Part shown: positions 27,809 through 37,600 of the stretch, one piece after another | Numbering within the stretch: position 1 is the first letter of the stretch | Layout of the letters: each line of letters begins with the position of its first letter | Assembly (NCBI RefSeq): GCF_015555905.1 | Contig: NZ_JADNLK010000013.1 | Coordinates: 34,076-98,075, forward strand | Length of the DNA stretch: 64,000 nt | Direction of reading: 5' to 3' | Source of the DNA: Clostridium sp. D43t1_170807_H7 | Lineage (GTDB): Bacteria > Bacillota > Clostridia > Clostridiales > Clostridiaceae | The notes under the pieces: model-generated | Database searches by the model: none | What the model was told of the DNA's origin: nothing | Seen by the model: only the letters and a program-made list of their open reading frames with translations | Program-made: the position numbers and the translations under genes

Positions 27809-28543
27809 TTAAAAATCACAATAAGGTATTTTATTTTCATCATAATTTAAATCGTTATACATAACCTTAAAATTATTAACCTCTTCAGCATTTATTTTAT
27901 AGTACTTATTATCTATATTCATAATATTATTTTTAATAATTATAGTATGATTACTTTCCACTCCATTAGTTTGTATTAAAAAATCCCACTCTCCTAAAGT
28001 TTGGTTTTGAATTTCTTCCTTTGGAATATTATTTATAAAACTAATAATCTTTTCTATATCGTTCTTATTATCTATAGATTTATAAGTATTATCCTCTACT
28101 ATATTTTTAATTATTATCTTATTAATGTTGTTAGAATCTATAATTTCATCACCAAGGGTATCTTGTAAACTAAATTCTTCTACTTCCTTTTCTGTTGCTC
28201 CATTTTTAGTAATACCTCTAGCTTCTGCTTCGTTACGACTGGCAACTTCTGGAACTCCTCCACTATATTCTGTAATTTGATTTTCTAAATTTCTCTCTAT
28301 AGAACTTAATTTATTTGAATCGACTCCATATCTTATTGATACTCCTGCTAAAAATACAAGTGCAAAGCAGGCTGCCATAGTCCATAGTTTCTTATTCATA
28401 TACCATACATTAGTTTTGCTTTTATTTTCTTTATCTAAATTTTTTAGAGTTTCTTCAAGTTTACATTCAAAAGACTTTGGCAAAACAAATTCTTCATTTT
28501 CGCTTTTACTTTTATTTTTTAAGTATTCATCAAATTTATCCAT
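27809..28543 (-). CDS. Anti-sigma-factor-like membrane protein
   Basis: 244-residue single-pass protein: a charged cytosolic region (residues 1-48), one transmembrane helix (LWTMAACFALVFLAGVSI, about 50-68) and an extracytoplasmic part with no motif I recognise. Its ATG lies within the end of the ECF sigma gene (overlap of 8 bp, GGATAA shared), after AAAGGAGGAG, a classical coupled sigma/anti-sigma layout. No zinc HxxxCxxC motif is present, so it is not a ZAS-type anti-sigma. The anti-sigma role is inferred from gene order and topology. Confidence 0.7.
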   Translation of the reverse strand: MDKFDEYLKNKSKSENEEFVLPKSFECKLEETLKNLDKENKSKTNVWYMNKKLWTMAACFALVFLAGVSIRYGVDSNKLSSIERNLENQITEYSGGVPEVASRNEAEARGITKNGATEKEVEEFSLQDTLGDEIIDSNNINKIIIKNIVEDNTYKSIDNKNDIEKIISFINNIPKEEIQNQTLGEWDFLIQTNGVESNHTIIIKNNIMNIDNKYYKINAEEVNNFKVMYNDLNYDENKIPYCDF

Positions 28544-29081
28544 GAAGCTCCTCCTTTAAAATATTATATAATTTTTCTTTTGCTCTAGATAATCTTGATT
28601 TTATAGTTCCTTCCTTAACGTTAAGAATTTTCGCTATATCCTTATATTTCATATCCTCAAAATAAAATAATATTGTAGTAATTCTTAAATCCTCATCTAA
28701 TGAATTAATTGCATTATATAAAGATAAATCTTTATAATTATCATTAACCTTTATGTTTTTAAAGTGATCTTTATCTACAGCTATTTCCTTAAATCTTTTT
28801 TTATATAAATTATTACTTTCATTTATAACTATTCTTATTAACCATGTTTTAAAAAATGCTTCATCCTTTAATGTTTGTATGTTTTTATAAGCCTTTAATA
28901 TAGATTCACTAACTGCGTCCTCTATATCTTCTTCTTTATTTAATATAGCTTTTGCAACTCTATATACTGCAACTTTATTTAATATAATTAAATTACAAAA
29001 AGCTTCTTTATCTCCACGCTTTGCCCTTTTTACTTCCATTATTAATTCATCTTTACTAATATTATCTACTGAAGCCTCCAA
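28536..29081 (-). CDS. ECF-type RNA polymerase sigma factor
   Basis: About 181 residues with sigma region 2 (AFCNLIILNKVAVYRVAKAI, then EEDIEDAVSESILKAYKNI) and region 4 (DLRITTILFYFEDMKYKDIA followed by LNVKEGTIKSRLSRAKEKL). No region 1 or 3, so ECF class. The start is uncertain: TTG at 29081 has AAGGGAG 8 bp upstream, while GTG at 29099 is 18 bp earlier with a weaker site. Head of a three-gene operon with the anti-sigma-like and DUF2752 genes. Signal and regulon unknown. Confidence 0.9.
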   Translation of the reverse strand: MEASVDNISKDELIMEVKRAKRGDKEAFCNLIILNKVAVYRVAKAILNKEEDIEDAVSESILKAYKNIQTLKDEAFFKTWLIRIVINESNNLYKKRFKEIAVDKDHFKNIKVNDNYKDLSLYNAINSLDEDLRITTILFYFEDMKYKDIAKILNVKEGTIKSRLSRAKEKLYNILKEELHG

Positions 29082-29133
29082 ATTCTTCGCTCCCTTCACC
29101 TATTAGACTTATTGTTTAATCTGTTTGTTCCAT

Positions 29134-29176
29134 AAATAAGACTTTAAATCTTCGATTTTGATTAATAGAACTTATA
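29134..29176 (+). repeat. Short palindromic repeat, degenerate copy S5
   Basis: ATAAGAC ... TTTAAATC-TTC-GATTTTGA ... AGAACTTATAC. Weaker match than the others but with the same two-stem layout, upstream of the ECF sigma gene. Confidence 0.5.
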
Positions 29177-29224
29177 CCTACCATCATTAGAAAGTAAGTA
29201 TTTTCTTAATATTATTATAAATAA

Positions 29225-29263
29225 AAAAGCGACTGTTACAAAAATTATTTACACAGTCGCTAC
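29225..29263 (-). terminator. Terminator of the radical SAM gene
   Basis: GCGACTGT / ACAGTCGC stem with T-run on the minus strand; large 16-nt loop. Confidence 0.75.
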
Positions 29264-29304
29264 AACATCTTTCCTTAACATAATATAAATTAATAAAGCT
29301 TTCT

Positions 29305-30231
29305 TTATTTAAAATCTTTTCCTTGCCAAATATTATTATCTACAAGTGCCTTATCAATGTCATTTAATACTTCCCACTTTTTCAAACTCCACATCGGTCC
29401 AATTAAACTTTGTCTTGGAGCATCACCTGTCAGTCTATGAACCACCATCTCTTCTGGTATCATAGCTATCGCCTTACATATTAAATCAATATAATCTTCT
29501 TTGCTTAAAAGCTGTAATTCTCCACTTTCATATTGCTCTACCATTTTAGTTCCTTGCATTAGGTGCAATAAATGAAACTTAACTCCTTGAGCACCTGAAT
29601 GTGCAACATAATCTACAGTCTTTAACATATCTTCTTTAGTTTCTCCAGGAAGTCCAAATATAGTATGTACAACAACTTCTATTCCTCTTTCTTGTAATTT
29701 CTTCAAACTACTATCAAAAGTTTCGAAATCATAACCTCTATTAAAATTACGAGCTGTCTTATCATTTATAGTTTGTAATCCTAATTCAACCCAAAGATAA
29801 GTCTTCTTATTTAGCTCTTCAAGATAATCTAAAATATCATCATCTAGACAATCGGGTCTTGTTGCTATAGATAAAGCAATAACATTCTTTTGAGCTAATG
29901 CTTCTTCATATTTTTTTCTTAACTCTTCAACTGGTGCATAAGTGTTAGTATAAGCTTGGAAATAAGCAATATACTTACCATCCTTCCACTTCTTTTCCAT
30001 CATTTCTTTTCTATCTGCAAACTGTTCTGTAATAGATAATATTCTACTTCCAGCAAAATCTCCTGATCCTCTTGCACTACAGAAAGTACATCCACCCTTT
30101 GCAACTTTTCCATCTCTATTAGGACAAGTAAATCCCCCATCTAATGATATTTTATATATCTTTTCCCCAAATTTATTTCTTAGGAAATAATTTAAACTAT
30201 GATACCTTTTTCCATTCCATTCCTTTATCAT
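29305..30231 (-). CDS. YtqA-type radical SAM protein (TIGR01212)
   Basis: 308-residue radical SAM enzyme. The cluster-binding cysteines are in SLDGGFTCPNRDGKVAKGGC, followed by TFCSARGSGDF, the spaced pattern of the TIGR01212 family. Later signatures are AYTNTYAPVEELRKKYEEAL, ATRPDCLDDDILDYLEEL and HTIFGLPGETKEDM. Family members are Elp3-like in fold and poorly characterised. ATG after AAGGAG. Monocistronic. Confidence 0.92.
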   Translation of the reverse strand: MIKEWNGKRYHSLNYFLRNKFGEKIYKISLDGGFTCPNRDGKVAKGGCTFCSARGSGDFAGSRILSITEQFADRKEMMEKKWKDGKYIAYFQAYTNTYAPVEELRKKYEEALAQKNVIALSIATRPDCLDDDILDYLEELNKKTYLWVELGLQTINDKTARNFNRGYDFETFDSSLKKLQERGIEVVVHTIFGLPGETKEDMLKTVDYVAHSGAQGVKFHLLHLMQGTKMVEQYESGELQLLSKEDYIDLICKAIAMIPEEMVVHRLTGDAPRQSLIGPMWSLKKWEVLNDIDKALVDNNIWQGKDFK

Positions 30232-30317
30232 TTTTTTCTCCTTATATTGATCAGTATATTTAATAACTAATTATATTAATACTCCACTTGCTTTAAGATT
30301 AAATTACAAAATTAAAA

Positions 30318-30350
30318 TAGAGGTAATGTATAATAACATTAACCTCTTTT
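30318..30350 (-). terminator. Terminator of the lipoprotein gene
   Basis: AGAGGTAATGT with near-perfect complement ACATTAACCTCT, then an AT-rich T-run on the minus strand. Confidence 0.75.
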
Positions 30351-30385
30351 ATTTTTTACTATATTATAAATTACTTATCACTTAA

Positions 30386-31468
30386 TTACAATTTAATCAT
30401 TTCTTCACTCTTCATATTAAAACTATATTTACCTGTAACATCATCAGTAGTACCATCAGATTTATAAACATCAAACATTAATCTATCCTCATCAAAATAT
30501 CCAGCCTTAACATTATATATATTCTTATTAAAAACATCATCTAATTTAGCATCTATCATAGTTCCATCATCTGCTTTATATATATTTAATCTCTCTATAC
30601 CTGCTTGATTTTTATAATTAACAGCTATATTATCATCTTCCTTAGAAAATATAAAATTCTCTATTTGAACATTATTTAATAAATCTACAGGTACAACCTT
30701 ACTTGTAATAGGTTTTTCTAAAACCTCTTGTAATTCACTGATTTGGCTTCCTTGTGAAGTTGTGCTGCTAGATATATCATCAGTACCATTCTGCATTAAT
30801 GTATTATCAATATAAGCAATACAAATAAATGCACTCTTGTCATCTACAGTAGAAATAGCTATTTTTTGTCCTGTAAATCCCAAAACTACCTTTCCAAAGT
30901 TATTGTTAGGCACCTTTTCCTTATATAGCATAATCTTATTCTCTCTTAAATACGTATCCTTAGGAATATTATTTAAGCTTATTACTAAACTACTTTTTCC
31001 ACCTTTTTCCCCAATTATTCTTAAAGAATTATTTTTTATATATAATTCTCTTTGTGACTTTGCCTTAATTTCACTTACACTATAATTATCTCCATTTCTA
31101 TTTACCTTTATGATGTAACTTTCCAAATCACTCTTAGGCTCTGTATTAGAATCTCTAATAACATTAAAAATATAATATGCAAATTCACTACTTGCTATAG
31201 TTTTATCTAATTGAAATCCTGCTATATCAGAAACTCCTTCAGACAAATTAATATTATTCTCAACTAACTCTTTAACACATACCTCATTAGCTTTTTCTAT
31301 ATCACCATTTCTAATATTTATTAAATAATTTGTTGCTAAATCTTTTCCTCTAAATACATCAAATAAATCTAGCGTTACTTCATTATCTTCTTTCACTTTA
31401 CTACAACCAATTAATATACTAATTGTTAAAACCAATATACCACTTAAAACTCTTTTAACACTAACCAT
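30386..31468 (-). CDS. Hypothetical lipoprotein
   Basis: 360-residue protein with lipoprotein signal RVLSGILVLTISILIGC (Cys at about residue 22). The start at 31468 (MVSVKRV) follows AAGGAGAT; an in-frame codon 30 bp upstream has no ribosome site and would spoil the signal peptide. The mature part has an N-terminal helical region and a beta-rich C-terminal region. A polar Ser/Thr linker (SSSTTSQGSQISELQ) lies in the middle. I do not recognise the family. Transcribed away from the YkvI gene. Confidence 0.75.
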   Translation of the reverse strand: MVSVKRVLSGILVLTISILIGCSKVKEDNEVTLDLFDVFRGKDLATNYLINIRNGDIEKANEVCVKELVENNINLSEGVSDIAGFQLDKTIASSEFAYYIFNVIRDSNTEPKSDLESYIIKVNRNGDNYSVSEIKAKSQRELYIKNNSLRIIGEKGGKSSLVISLNNIPKDTYLRENKIMLYKEKVPNNNFGKVVLGFTGQKIAISTVDDKSAFICIAYIDNTLMQNGTDDISSSTTSQGSQISELQEVLEKPITSKVVPVDLLNNVQIENFIFSKEDDNIAVNYKNQAGIERLNIYKADDGTMIDAKLDDVFNKNIYNVKAGYFDEDRLMFDVYKSDGTTDDVTGKYSFNMKSEEMIKL

Positions 31469-31612
31469 ATTAATCTCCTTACATATTTTATTACACATAA
31501 ATAATCTCTTAAATTTATTTTACCTAATAAAATATAGCTTATTCACAAAAAAAGAATAATTCTACTGTAACGTTTATATATTAGATATTAGAAATATATT
31601 GGGGGGATACGC

Positions 31613-32671
31613 GTGAAGAAAGATTTCACTAAAGTTTTTCAAATTGCTGCTGTGTTTATTGGAACAGTTGTTGGTGCTGGACTTGCTTCAGGTAAAGAAA
31701 TTACTCAATTTTTTACTTCTTTTGGCGTGACTAGCTTTTTGGGAATACTCTTTTGTGGAGTATTTTATGTATTGATGGGATCAATAATAGCTAAAATAGG
31801 TATTAAATATAATCTTAACTCTTATAGTGATGTTCTAAAAATAATAAGCCCTAACCTACTCGGTAAAATAACAGGAGTAATAACAACCTTTTATTTAATT
31901 TCTAGTGCATCAATTATTCTTGCAGGAAGTGGTGCTTTAATTAATCAATTTTTTGGAATCCCCAAAATTATTGGTTCATTAATTATGCTTTGTATTGCAT
32001 GTGTGTTTTTACTAAGAGGTACTGAAGGTCTTATTGAAGTAAACTCATTTATTGTTCCTGCCCTACTATGTACAATTACTCTTATTCTAGTTCTATATTT
32101 TTTATTTTGTAAAGATTCAATTTCGTTGCAATATATATCTAGCTTTGAACCTCCTAAAGATGGTGTTTTTATTTCTACTATACTTTATGCTGGATATAAC
32201 ATACTTTGCTGTTCGGGTGTATTAGTTCCATTAAGCAATGAAACTAAAAGCTCCAAAACAATGGTTTACGGTATTGCATTAGGAGCCTTAGGTTTAACTT
32301 TATTATCTGGTGCTATTAACCTATTATTATTGGCTAATCAACCATATATATTTGAACTTGAAATACCATTGCTTTTAGTTGCACAAAGATTCGGTAATGT
32401 TATACAAGCCCTACTACTAGTAATAATTTGGCTTGAAATGTTCTCTACCGAAGTCTCAGATGTTTACTCAATTAGTAAAACATTAGAACAAAGTTTTAAT
32501 ATTAACTTTAAAAAGGGAATTTTTATAGTTCTAGCAGTGGCTTTACCAATATCTCAAATTGGATTCTCAAATTTAATTTCAACATTATATCCCCTTTTTG
32601 GTCTACTAAGCTTAATATTCATAACTCAATGTATTTATTTCTATTACAAACATAAATCAGACCTTAACTAA
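31613..32671 (+). CDS. YkvI-family membrane transporter
   Basis: 352-residue protein with about ten transmembrane helices. The first segment VFIGTVVGAGLASGKEITQF is an unwound-helix motif of the APC/LeuT-like fold, and GYNILCCSGVLVPLSNETKS follows near residue 195. Resembles uncharacterised YkvI proteins, which sit in the amino-acid/polyamine transporter superfamily. GTG start preceded by GGGGGG. Its substrate is unknown. A 590-bp gap with paired palindromic elements follows. Confidence 0.88.
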   Translation: MKKDFTKVFQIAAVFIGTVVGAGLASGKEITQFFTSFGVTSFLGILFCGVFYVLMGSIIAKIGIKYNLNSYSDVLKIISPNLLGKITGVITTFYLISSASIILAGSGALINQFFGIPKIIGSLIMLCIACVFLLRGTEGLIEVNSFIVPALLCTITLILVLYFLFCKDSISLQYISSFEPPKDGVFISTILYAGYNILCCSGVLVPLSNETKSSKTMVYGIALGALGLTLLSGAINLLLLANQPYIFELEIPLLLVAQRFGNVIQALLLVIIWLEMFSTEVSDVYSISKTLEQSFNINFKKGIFIVLAVALPISQIGFSNLISTLYPLFGLLSLIFITQCIYFYYKHKSDLN

Positions 32672-32693
32672 ATTGCGAACTATCGTGTTAATG

Positions 32694-32907
32694 CCGTGAT
32701 GCCGAAAATTAATGATATAACCTCCATTAAGTCATATAATTTCGCTAAGAATTTATATTATTATTTCCATAAAATCAGCTAAAGCTTCGAAGTTCGCTAT
32801 CGCTTACCTCAGCTTCTTAACGCTAATTTTATTACAATAATAATTAAATTCTAAGGCTTATTATATAATACTTCCTTCCGGTTATATCATTAATTTTTCT
32901 CTATCAC
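32694..32907 (+). repeat. Large palindromic element, copy L2
   Basis: Left end CCGTGATG then CCGAAAATTAATGATATAAC; right end GGTTATATCATTAATTTTTC then TATCAC, an inverted match of about 25 bp. Contains TTTCGCTAAGAATTTATA and GCTAAAGCTTCGAAG as in L1. About 214 bp; no coding potential. Confidence 0.75.
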
Positions 32908-32955
32908 TAGCTTTAAAGCCTAGATCTGCAATTTTGAAAAGTTGAACCCCTCTAA

Positions 32956-32999
32956 AGTTAACGACTTGTCATACAAATTTGTATCAAAAGTCGTTAACT
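32956..32999. repeat. Perfect hairpin between L2 and L3
   Basis: AGTTAACGACTT (32956-32967) is the exact complement of AAGTCGTTAACT (32988-32999); the loop holds a second palindrome, ATACAAATTTGTAT. Outside it AACCCC and GGGG can extend the pairing. It is not followed by a T-run, so it is not a typical terminator. Confidence 0.7.
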
Positions 33000-33021
33000 A
33001 TAAGGTGGGGGAAATAAGCAA

Positions 33022-33248
33022 GATAGTGAAGAGAAAAAATGAAATATTAATTTGGAGGGAAGCATTGAAATTAAGCTATAGAATTTAATAATTGATGTAG
33101 TAAATTTGCGTTAAGAAGATTTTACTGTTTGAAGCTTTAGCAAGTTTAAAATCTTTAGTAAATTTTACGGAATCAATTATATAAATTCTTAGCGAAAATT
33201 TCACCGCTTCCCGGAAAAGTAATATTCCATTTTTCGTTTTCACTATGT
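33022..33248 (-). repeat. Large palindromic element, copy L3 (inverted relative to L2)
   Basis: Read on the minus strand it gives TTTTCGCTAAGAATTTATAT, GCTAAAGCTTC, CTTCTTAACGC and ATTAAATTCTA in the same order and spacing as L2, with more diverged ends. L2 and L3 thus form a facing pair about 115 bp apart, filling the whole gap between the YkvI gene and sleC. Confidence 0.7.
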
Positions 33249-33264
33249 GCGCAATATTTTTCAA

Positions 33265-34596
33265 CTAGTCGTCGAAGTAGTTCATTTTGGGTACTTGTTT
33301 TGAATTTAAAATATCAAATGATAATGGTGGGACAAATGTTCTTTGCTTAATAGATGATCTTAATTCTGCAATTCTTGTTACTCCAACATAAACATCTGAG
33401 ATTTTATACCATGTTGCATAATCTACAACTCCTGTTTGTGGTAAATTAAATACGCTTTGAAATACTTTAACTGCTTCTGATGTTTTTGATCCATAAACTC
33501 CATCAACTGCTGACTTAGGTATTAATGGATAATTTTGAGCTATTCTATTTAATTGCTCTTGAATTGTTTCAACTTCAGTTCCACTAGAACCTATAGTTAA
33601 GTCATATCCCGGATAAGAACTTGGAATTCCCTCAACAATATCTGCTGTAACTAACTCAATATCAGTGCCATAGTAATTAGTTAATATCTCATAAGGAGTT
33701 TTTCCTTCATCACCAAGATATTTACTTCCCCATTGAGTCATCCAACCTGGACATTGAACATTCTTTCCATCGCAATACTGTGTTAATAAGGGTTGCTTTC
33801 TACCTACTCTTCTTATATAACTTGAAAAAATATCATCAACAACTGCGCTTATACTATCATATATATTTCTTCCATAAGTAAAAGCATGATCATATGCTGT
33901 AGAATTAGTTATATCATAATTCTTTCCTTTTCCCCTATACCATTCCGTATATATTCTATTTAATGTAAATGATATTATTGCATAAACATTAGCCCTTATA
34001 GTATTTTCTGGCCAAGTTGAATATATTTCACATGAAGCTACATTTTTAATATACTCCTTATACAAAACAGTATAATTAGGTGCTGAAGTATTGCTTGGCG
34101 TTCCAGTATGAACAGTTATAAACTCTGGAACTACTGGCTTTGGAAGTACAACTCCACTAGTTGGAGGTGGTAAAGGCTTATCAACTTCTTCTGGAATTTT
34201 GGCTGGATAATTTCCATTTAATGTATTAGGGCCTATATTTATTACATCTGCTCTGCTATTCCTACTATCAGATTTTATTAATTGACATTGTTGAATTGCT
34301 GTTTGGCCTGGAAATATTTGAACACCATTAATAACTAATGTTTGAAACCCCTCCCTATCTATTCTTAAATCATACAAACTGTAGGGTGTTGGTTGTGATG
34401 GTTCTTGTGAATATTCTAGTGGTGGTGCATTTAATTCAATAACTTGCGATTCTCCTGATGAATTAGTAACTAAGTTAACTTCTTTATTATCACTCGTTTT
34501 ACCTGAAGATGATACTATGGTTATCTTACCACCCTCTACAGGTATATAAGTATCACCTACAAAACATTGTATTTTTAACCTACCTTTATCAGCCAT
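33265..34596 (-). CDS. sleC: Spore cortex-lytic enzyme SleC (proenzyme)
   Basis: 443 residues, close to SleC of C. perfringens, which degrades cortex peptidoglycan during germination after activation by Csp proteases. An N-terminal pre-pro region (about 1-150) ends in a Pro/Val-rich stretch (PPPTSGVVLPKPVVPEF), the expected area of cleavage. A SpoIID-like catalytic region follows (RANVYAIISFTLNRIYTEWY, NYDITNSTAYDHAFTYGRNIY, residues about 205-270), then a C-terminal peptidoglycan-binding domain (SSGTEVETIQEQLNRIA ... DGVYGSKTSEAVKVFQSVF, about 338-400). It lies directly downstream of the Csp protease gene, matching the csp-sleC order. AAGGAG precedes the ATG. Confidence 0.93.
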   Translation of the reverse strand: MADKGRLKIQCFVGDTYIPVEGGKITIVSSSGKTSDNKEVNLVTNSSGESQVIELNAPPLEYSQEPSQPTPYSLYDLRIDREGFQTLVINGVQIFPGQTAIQQCQLIKSDSRNSRADVINIGPNTLNGNYPAKIPEEVDKPLPPPTSGVVLPKPVVPEFITVHTGTPSNTSAPNYTVLYKEYIKNVASCEIYSTWPENTIRANVYAIISFTLNRIYTEWYRGKGKNYDITNSTAYDHAFTYGRNIYDSISAVVDDIFSSYIRRVGRKQPLLTQYCDGKNVQCPGWMTQWGSKYLGDEGKTPYEILTNYYGTDIELVTADIVEGIPSSYPGYDLTIGSSGTEVETIQEQLNRIAQNYPLIPKSAVDGVYGSKTSEAVKVFQSVFNLPQTGVVDYATWYKISDVYVGVTRIAELRSSIKQRTFVPPLSFDILNSKQVPKMNYFDD

Positions 34597-34660
34597 AATA
34601 ACTCCTTAATATATTAATCCATTAATTATTAATATGCTTTTTTATTATATTTAGTGATTA

Positions 34661-37600
34661 TTATAAATCTCTAGGCTTTCTAATAAATAAGTTTTTAACT
34701 CTATACTCCTCAAAATCTGTATTTATTCTAGGTGTATATGTTTGTTGTATCCAATCAAATACACCTTGTAAATCAAACATTCCATATCCCCATTGCCTAT
34801 TAGGATAAATATCACCAGGTCTTGTCTTTGCTCCACTTATAATATATGTTTTTATTTGTGATGAATATATACCTGGATAATTTCCATCAGTAACTGCCCA
34901 CTGAAGAATAAGAGCACAACATCCTGCCACAACAGCACCTGCAACTGAAGATCCACTCATCACTGAAGTTGCTCCTCCTGGAATAGTAACTAAAGCATTA
35001 CTTCCTCCAGCTACTATATCCGGTTTTATACTTCCATACCTTGTATAACCATTACTGGATTCTGATACAATGGAATTATTATTTTGATTATAATATCCTA
35101 CTGAAATTGCATTATTAGAAGTACTTGGTAATGTAATAGTTGTATATTCAACTGGATTTAAAAACTTAGTTTCATCATCTATAAGTTCCCTTTGAGGTAT
35201 CCATGCATAATAATTACCCTCTACTATATATTCTCCAGTTAACCTAAATTTCCAAATTCCTGGTCTTAAATTATATGCTCTTATAAAAATAAGTGTATCA
35301 CCTGTTGATAATTCAGGTGAATTAAAATTAACTATCATTTCAGTTTTTTCATATAAAAATTTTATTCTTCTATTATTTGTATTTTTGGCTTCCATGTTAT
35401 CAATTATTTCTCCTGTCGGTGATATTATTGATAACTTAACTCTATTAGGTTTATTTATCCATATTGTTATTGGTAAGTTTTTTTGCCTTTCGCCAATTCT
35501 TATTTCTATATCTTTAATATCACCTGCTTTCTCAATTATTCCTTCAGTATGAGTATCTGTATTTCCTTGGTTTCCAACTGGAACAACAATTACAGTTTCC
35601 GCTTCAGTTGAATAGTTATCAATAATACTTTCATCAATTCCATTTCCAGTATGAGAACCCATATTGCTTCCCATTGGAATAAATAGAACTAATGGCTTAT
35701 TTAATTCCCTTGCAACTGAAACTACATATCTTATTCCCAGCAATACACTCCATGGGCTATATGATGGCACATCCATTTTATCAATAAGTGCTGCATCAAG
35801 TTCTACCTTAGTTGTTCTAGATAACTTAACAATAACAAACTTACAATCTGGGGCAACTCCCTTTAAATCTGGGTTTATTCCTCTTCCACCAATAATCCCA
35901 CTTACCTTAGTACCATGCCCAATCTCATCCTTAGATGGAACTATACTATATGGATCCCCACCTGAAGTTTGCAAACTTATTGCTTGATTTATTTGATCTT
36001 CAGTATATTCTACTCCATATTTTAATCCATATATATACTTATCTCCTTGAATAGTTTGATCCCATAACCTTACTATTCTTGTTGTATCATCTTCCATTTG
36101 AAATTCTTTGTTAAGATAATCTATTCCAGTATCAATTACTCCAACCAATACGTCTCTTCCATTAAGCCTTAAATATGGATTGGTATTAAATACAGGTGCT
36201 CCACTTGCTTCTACTGGTGAAATATCATTTAATGTTAATATAGTAGAAACTTCAATATTAACTATTCTAATTGCTAATTTTTTTACTTCGTCAACTTTAT
36301 CAGCTGGTGTAATTATCACCGCAAAATTTGATGATATCATTACTCCTTCAATATCTTGTATTTTCAATAAATTTTTTAAAACTTCTTGATTTGAAACTTC
36401 AGCTAAAAGGAAAATTTTATCTTTACTATCTGAATTATAATCCACATTTATTTCATCTGCTCTTTTAAGATAATCATCCATAAGTATAACTTTACTCTCT
36501 TTATTTCTAAGACCTAACCCTAATGTTTGAGATACTAAATTAATACTTTCTCTTAAACAAAGTTCACCATATCCCCAGCCTGCATCTGGATACTCTATAT
36601 CTTGCCTAGTCTTTTTTGAACCTAGAATTAAAAAATATTTTACTCTTTCCCCATATAAATAAGGATCATTTCCATTTACTATTCCCCATTGCATCATAAG
36701 AGCTGCGGCACCTGTAACTTGTGGTGTTGCCATAGAAGTTCCTGTTTTTTTATCAAATCCCCTATTAGGTATAGCAGAATAAATTCCTTCTCCTGGTGCA
36801 ACTATATCAGGCTTTATATATTGTCCATTATATTTTTCTCCTCTTCCACTAAATGGTGAAATAATATCAACTAAATAATTATAACTTCCAACTGATATTA
36901 CATTTTTAACTGTGGCAGGTATTCCTAATGTTTTATAAACAACAGGTTCTAAAAACTTAGTATTAACATTTAATCCTTCTGAAATAGGTAACCACATATC
37001 AAAGTTTCCGTCATATTTATTTAATTTTCTTAATGTTATTTTCCATTGTCCTGAAGATACAAAGCCATTAATTCCAGTTAATATAATTCCAATTTCTCCA
37101 CTTACATCAAATGGCTTAGGTCCAGTTAAATATATGGAATATCTAGAATTTCCTATTGTTCCTTCATTAACTCCTTCTTTTACTAATATTTCACCAGTAC
37201 CAATTCCATATGGAGAAATTAACTCTATACTTAATTGTGGCAATATTGATTTATATAAATTTATTACAACTATAGATTCATCTGATGAAATATTAAAATA
37301 CACATCATTTACTTCTTCTAATGTTCCTCCTACATGATGTGCTGCTTCACCTTCATTTCCTGCTGCTATAACAATTGTTACTCTTTCAGTAGCAGAAACT
37401 GTTGAAATATATTGTTCAAGCAAACTACTACCATTATGTGCTCCATCATTAGTACTTAAACTCATATTTATAGCTAATGGCATATTTAGCTCTTTTCCCT
37501 TATCAATAAGAAACTTTATTCCCTTCATTATTTGAGTACTTAATGCAAATCTACTTCTAGCCACCTTGACCATTGCTATTGAACTTTCAGGTGCTACACC

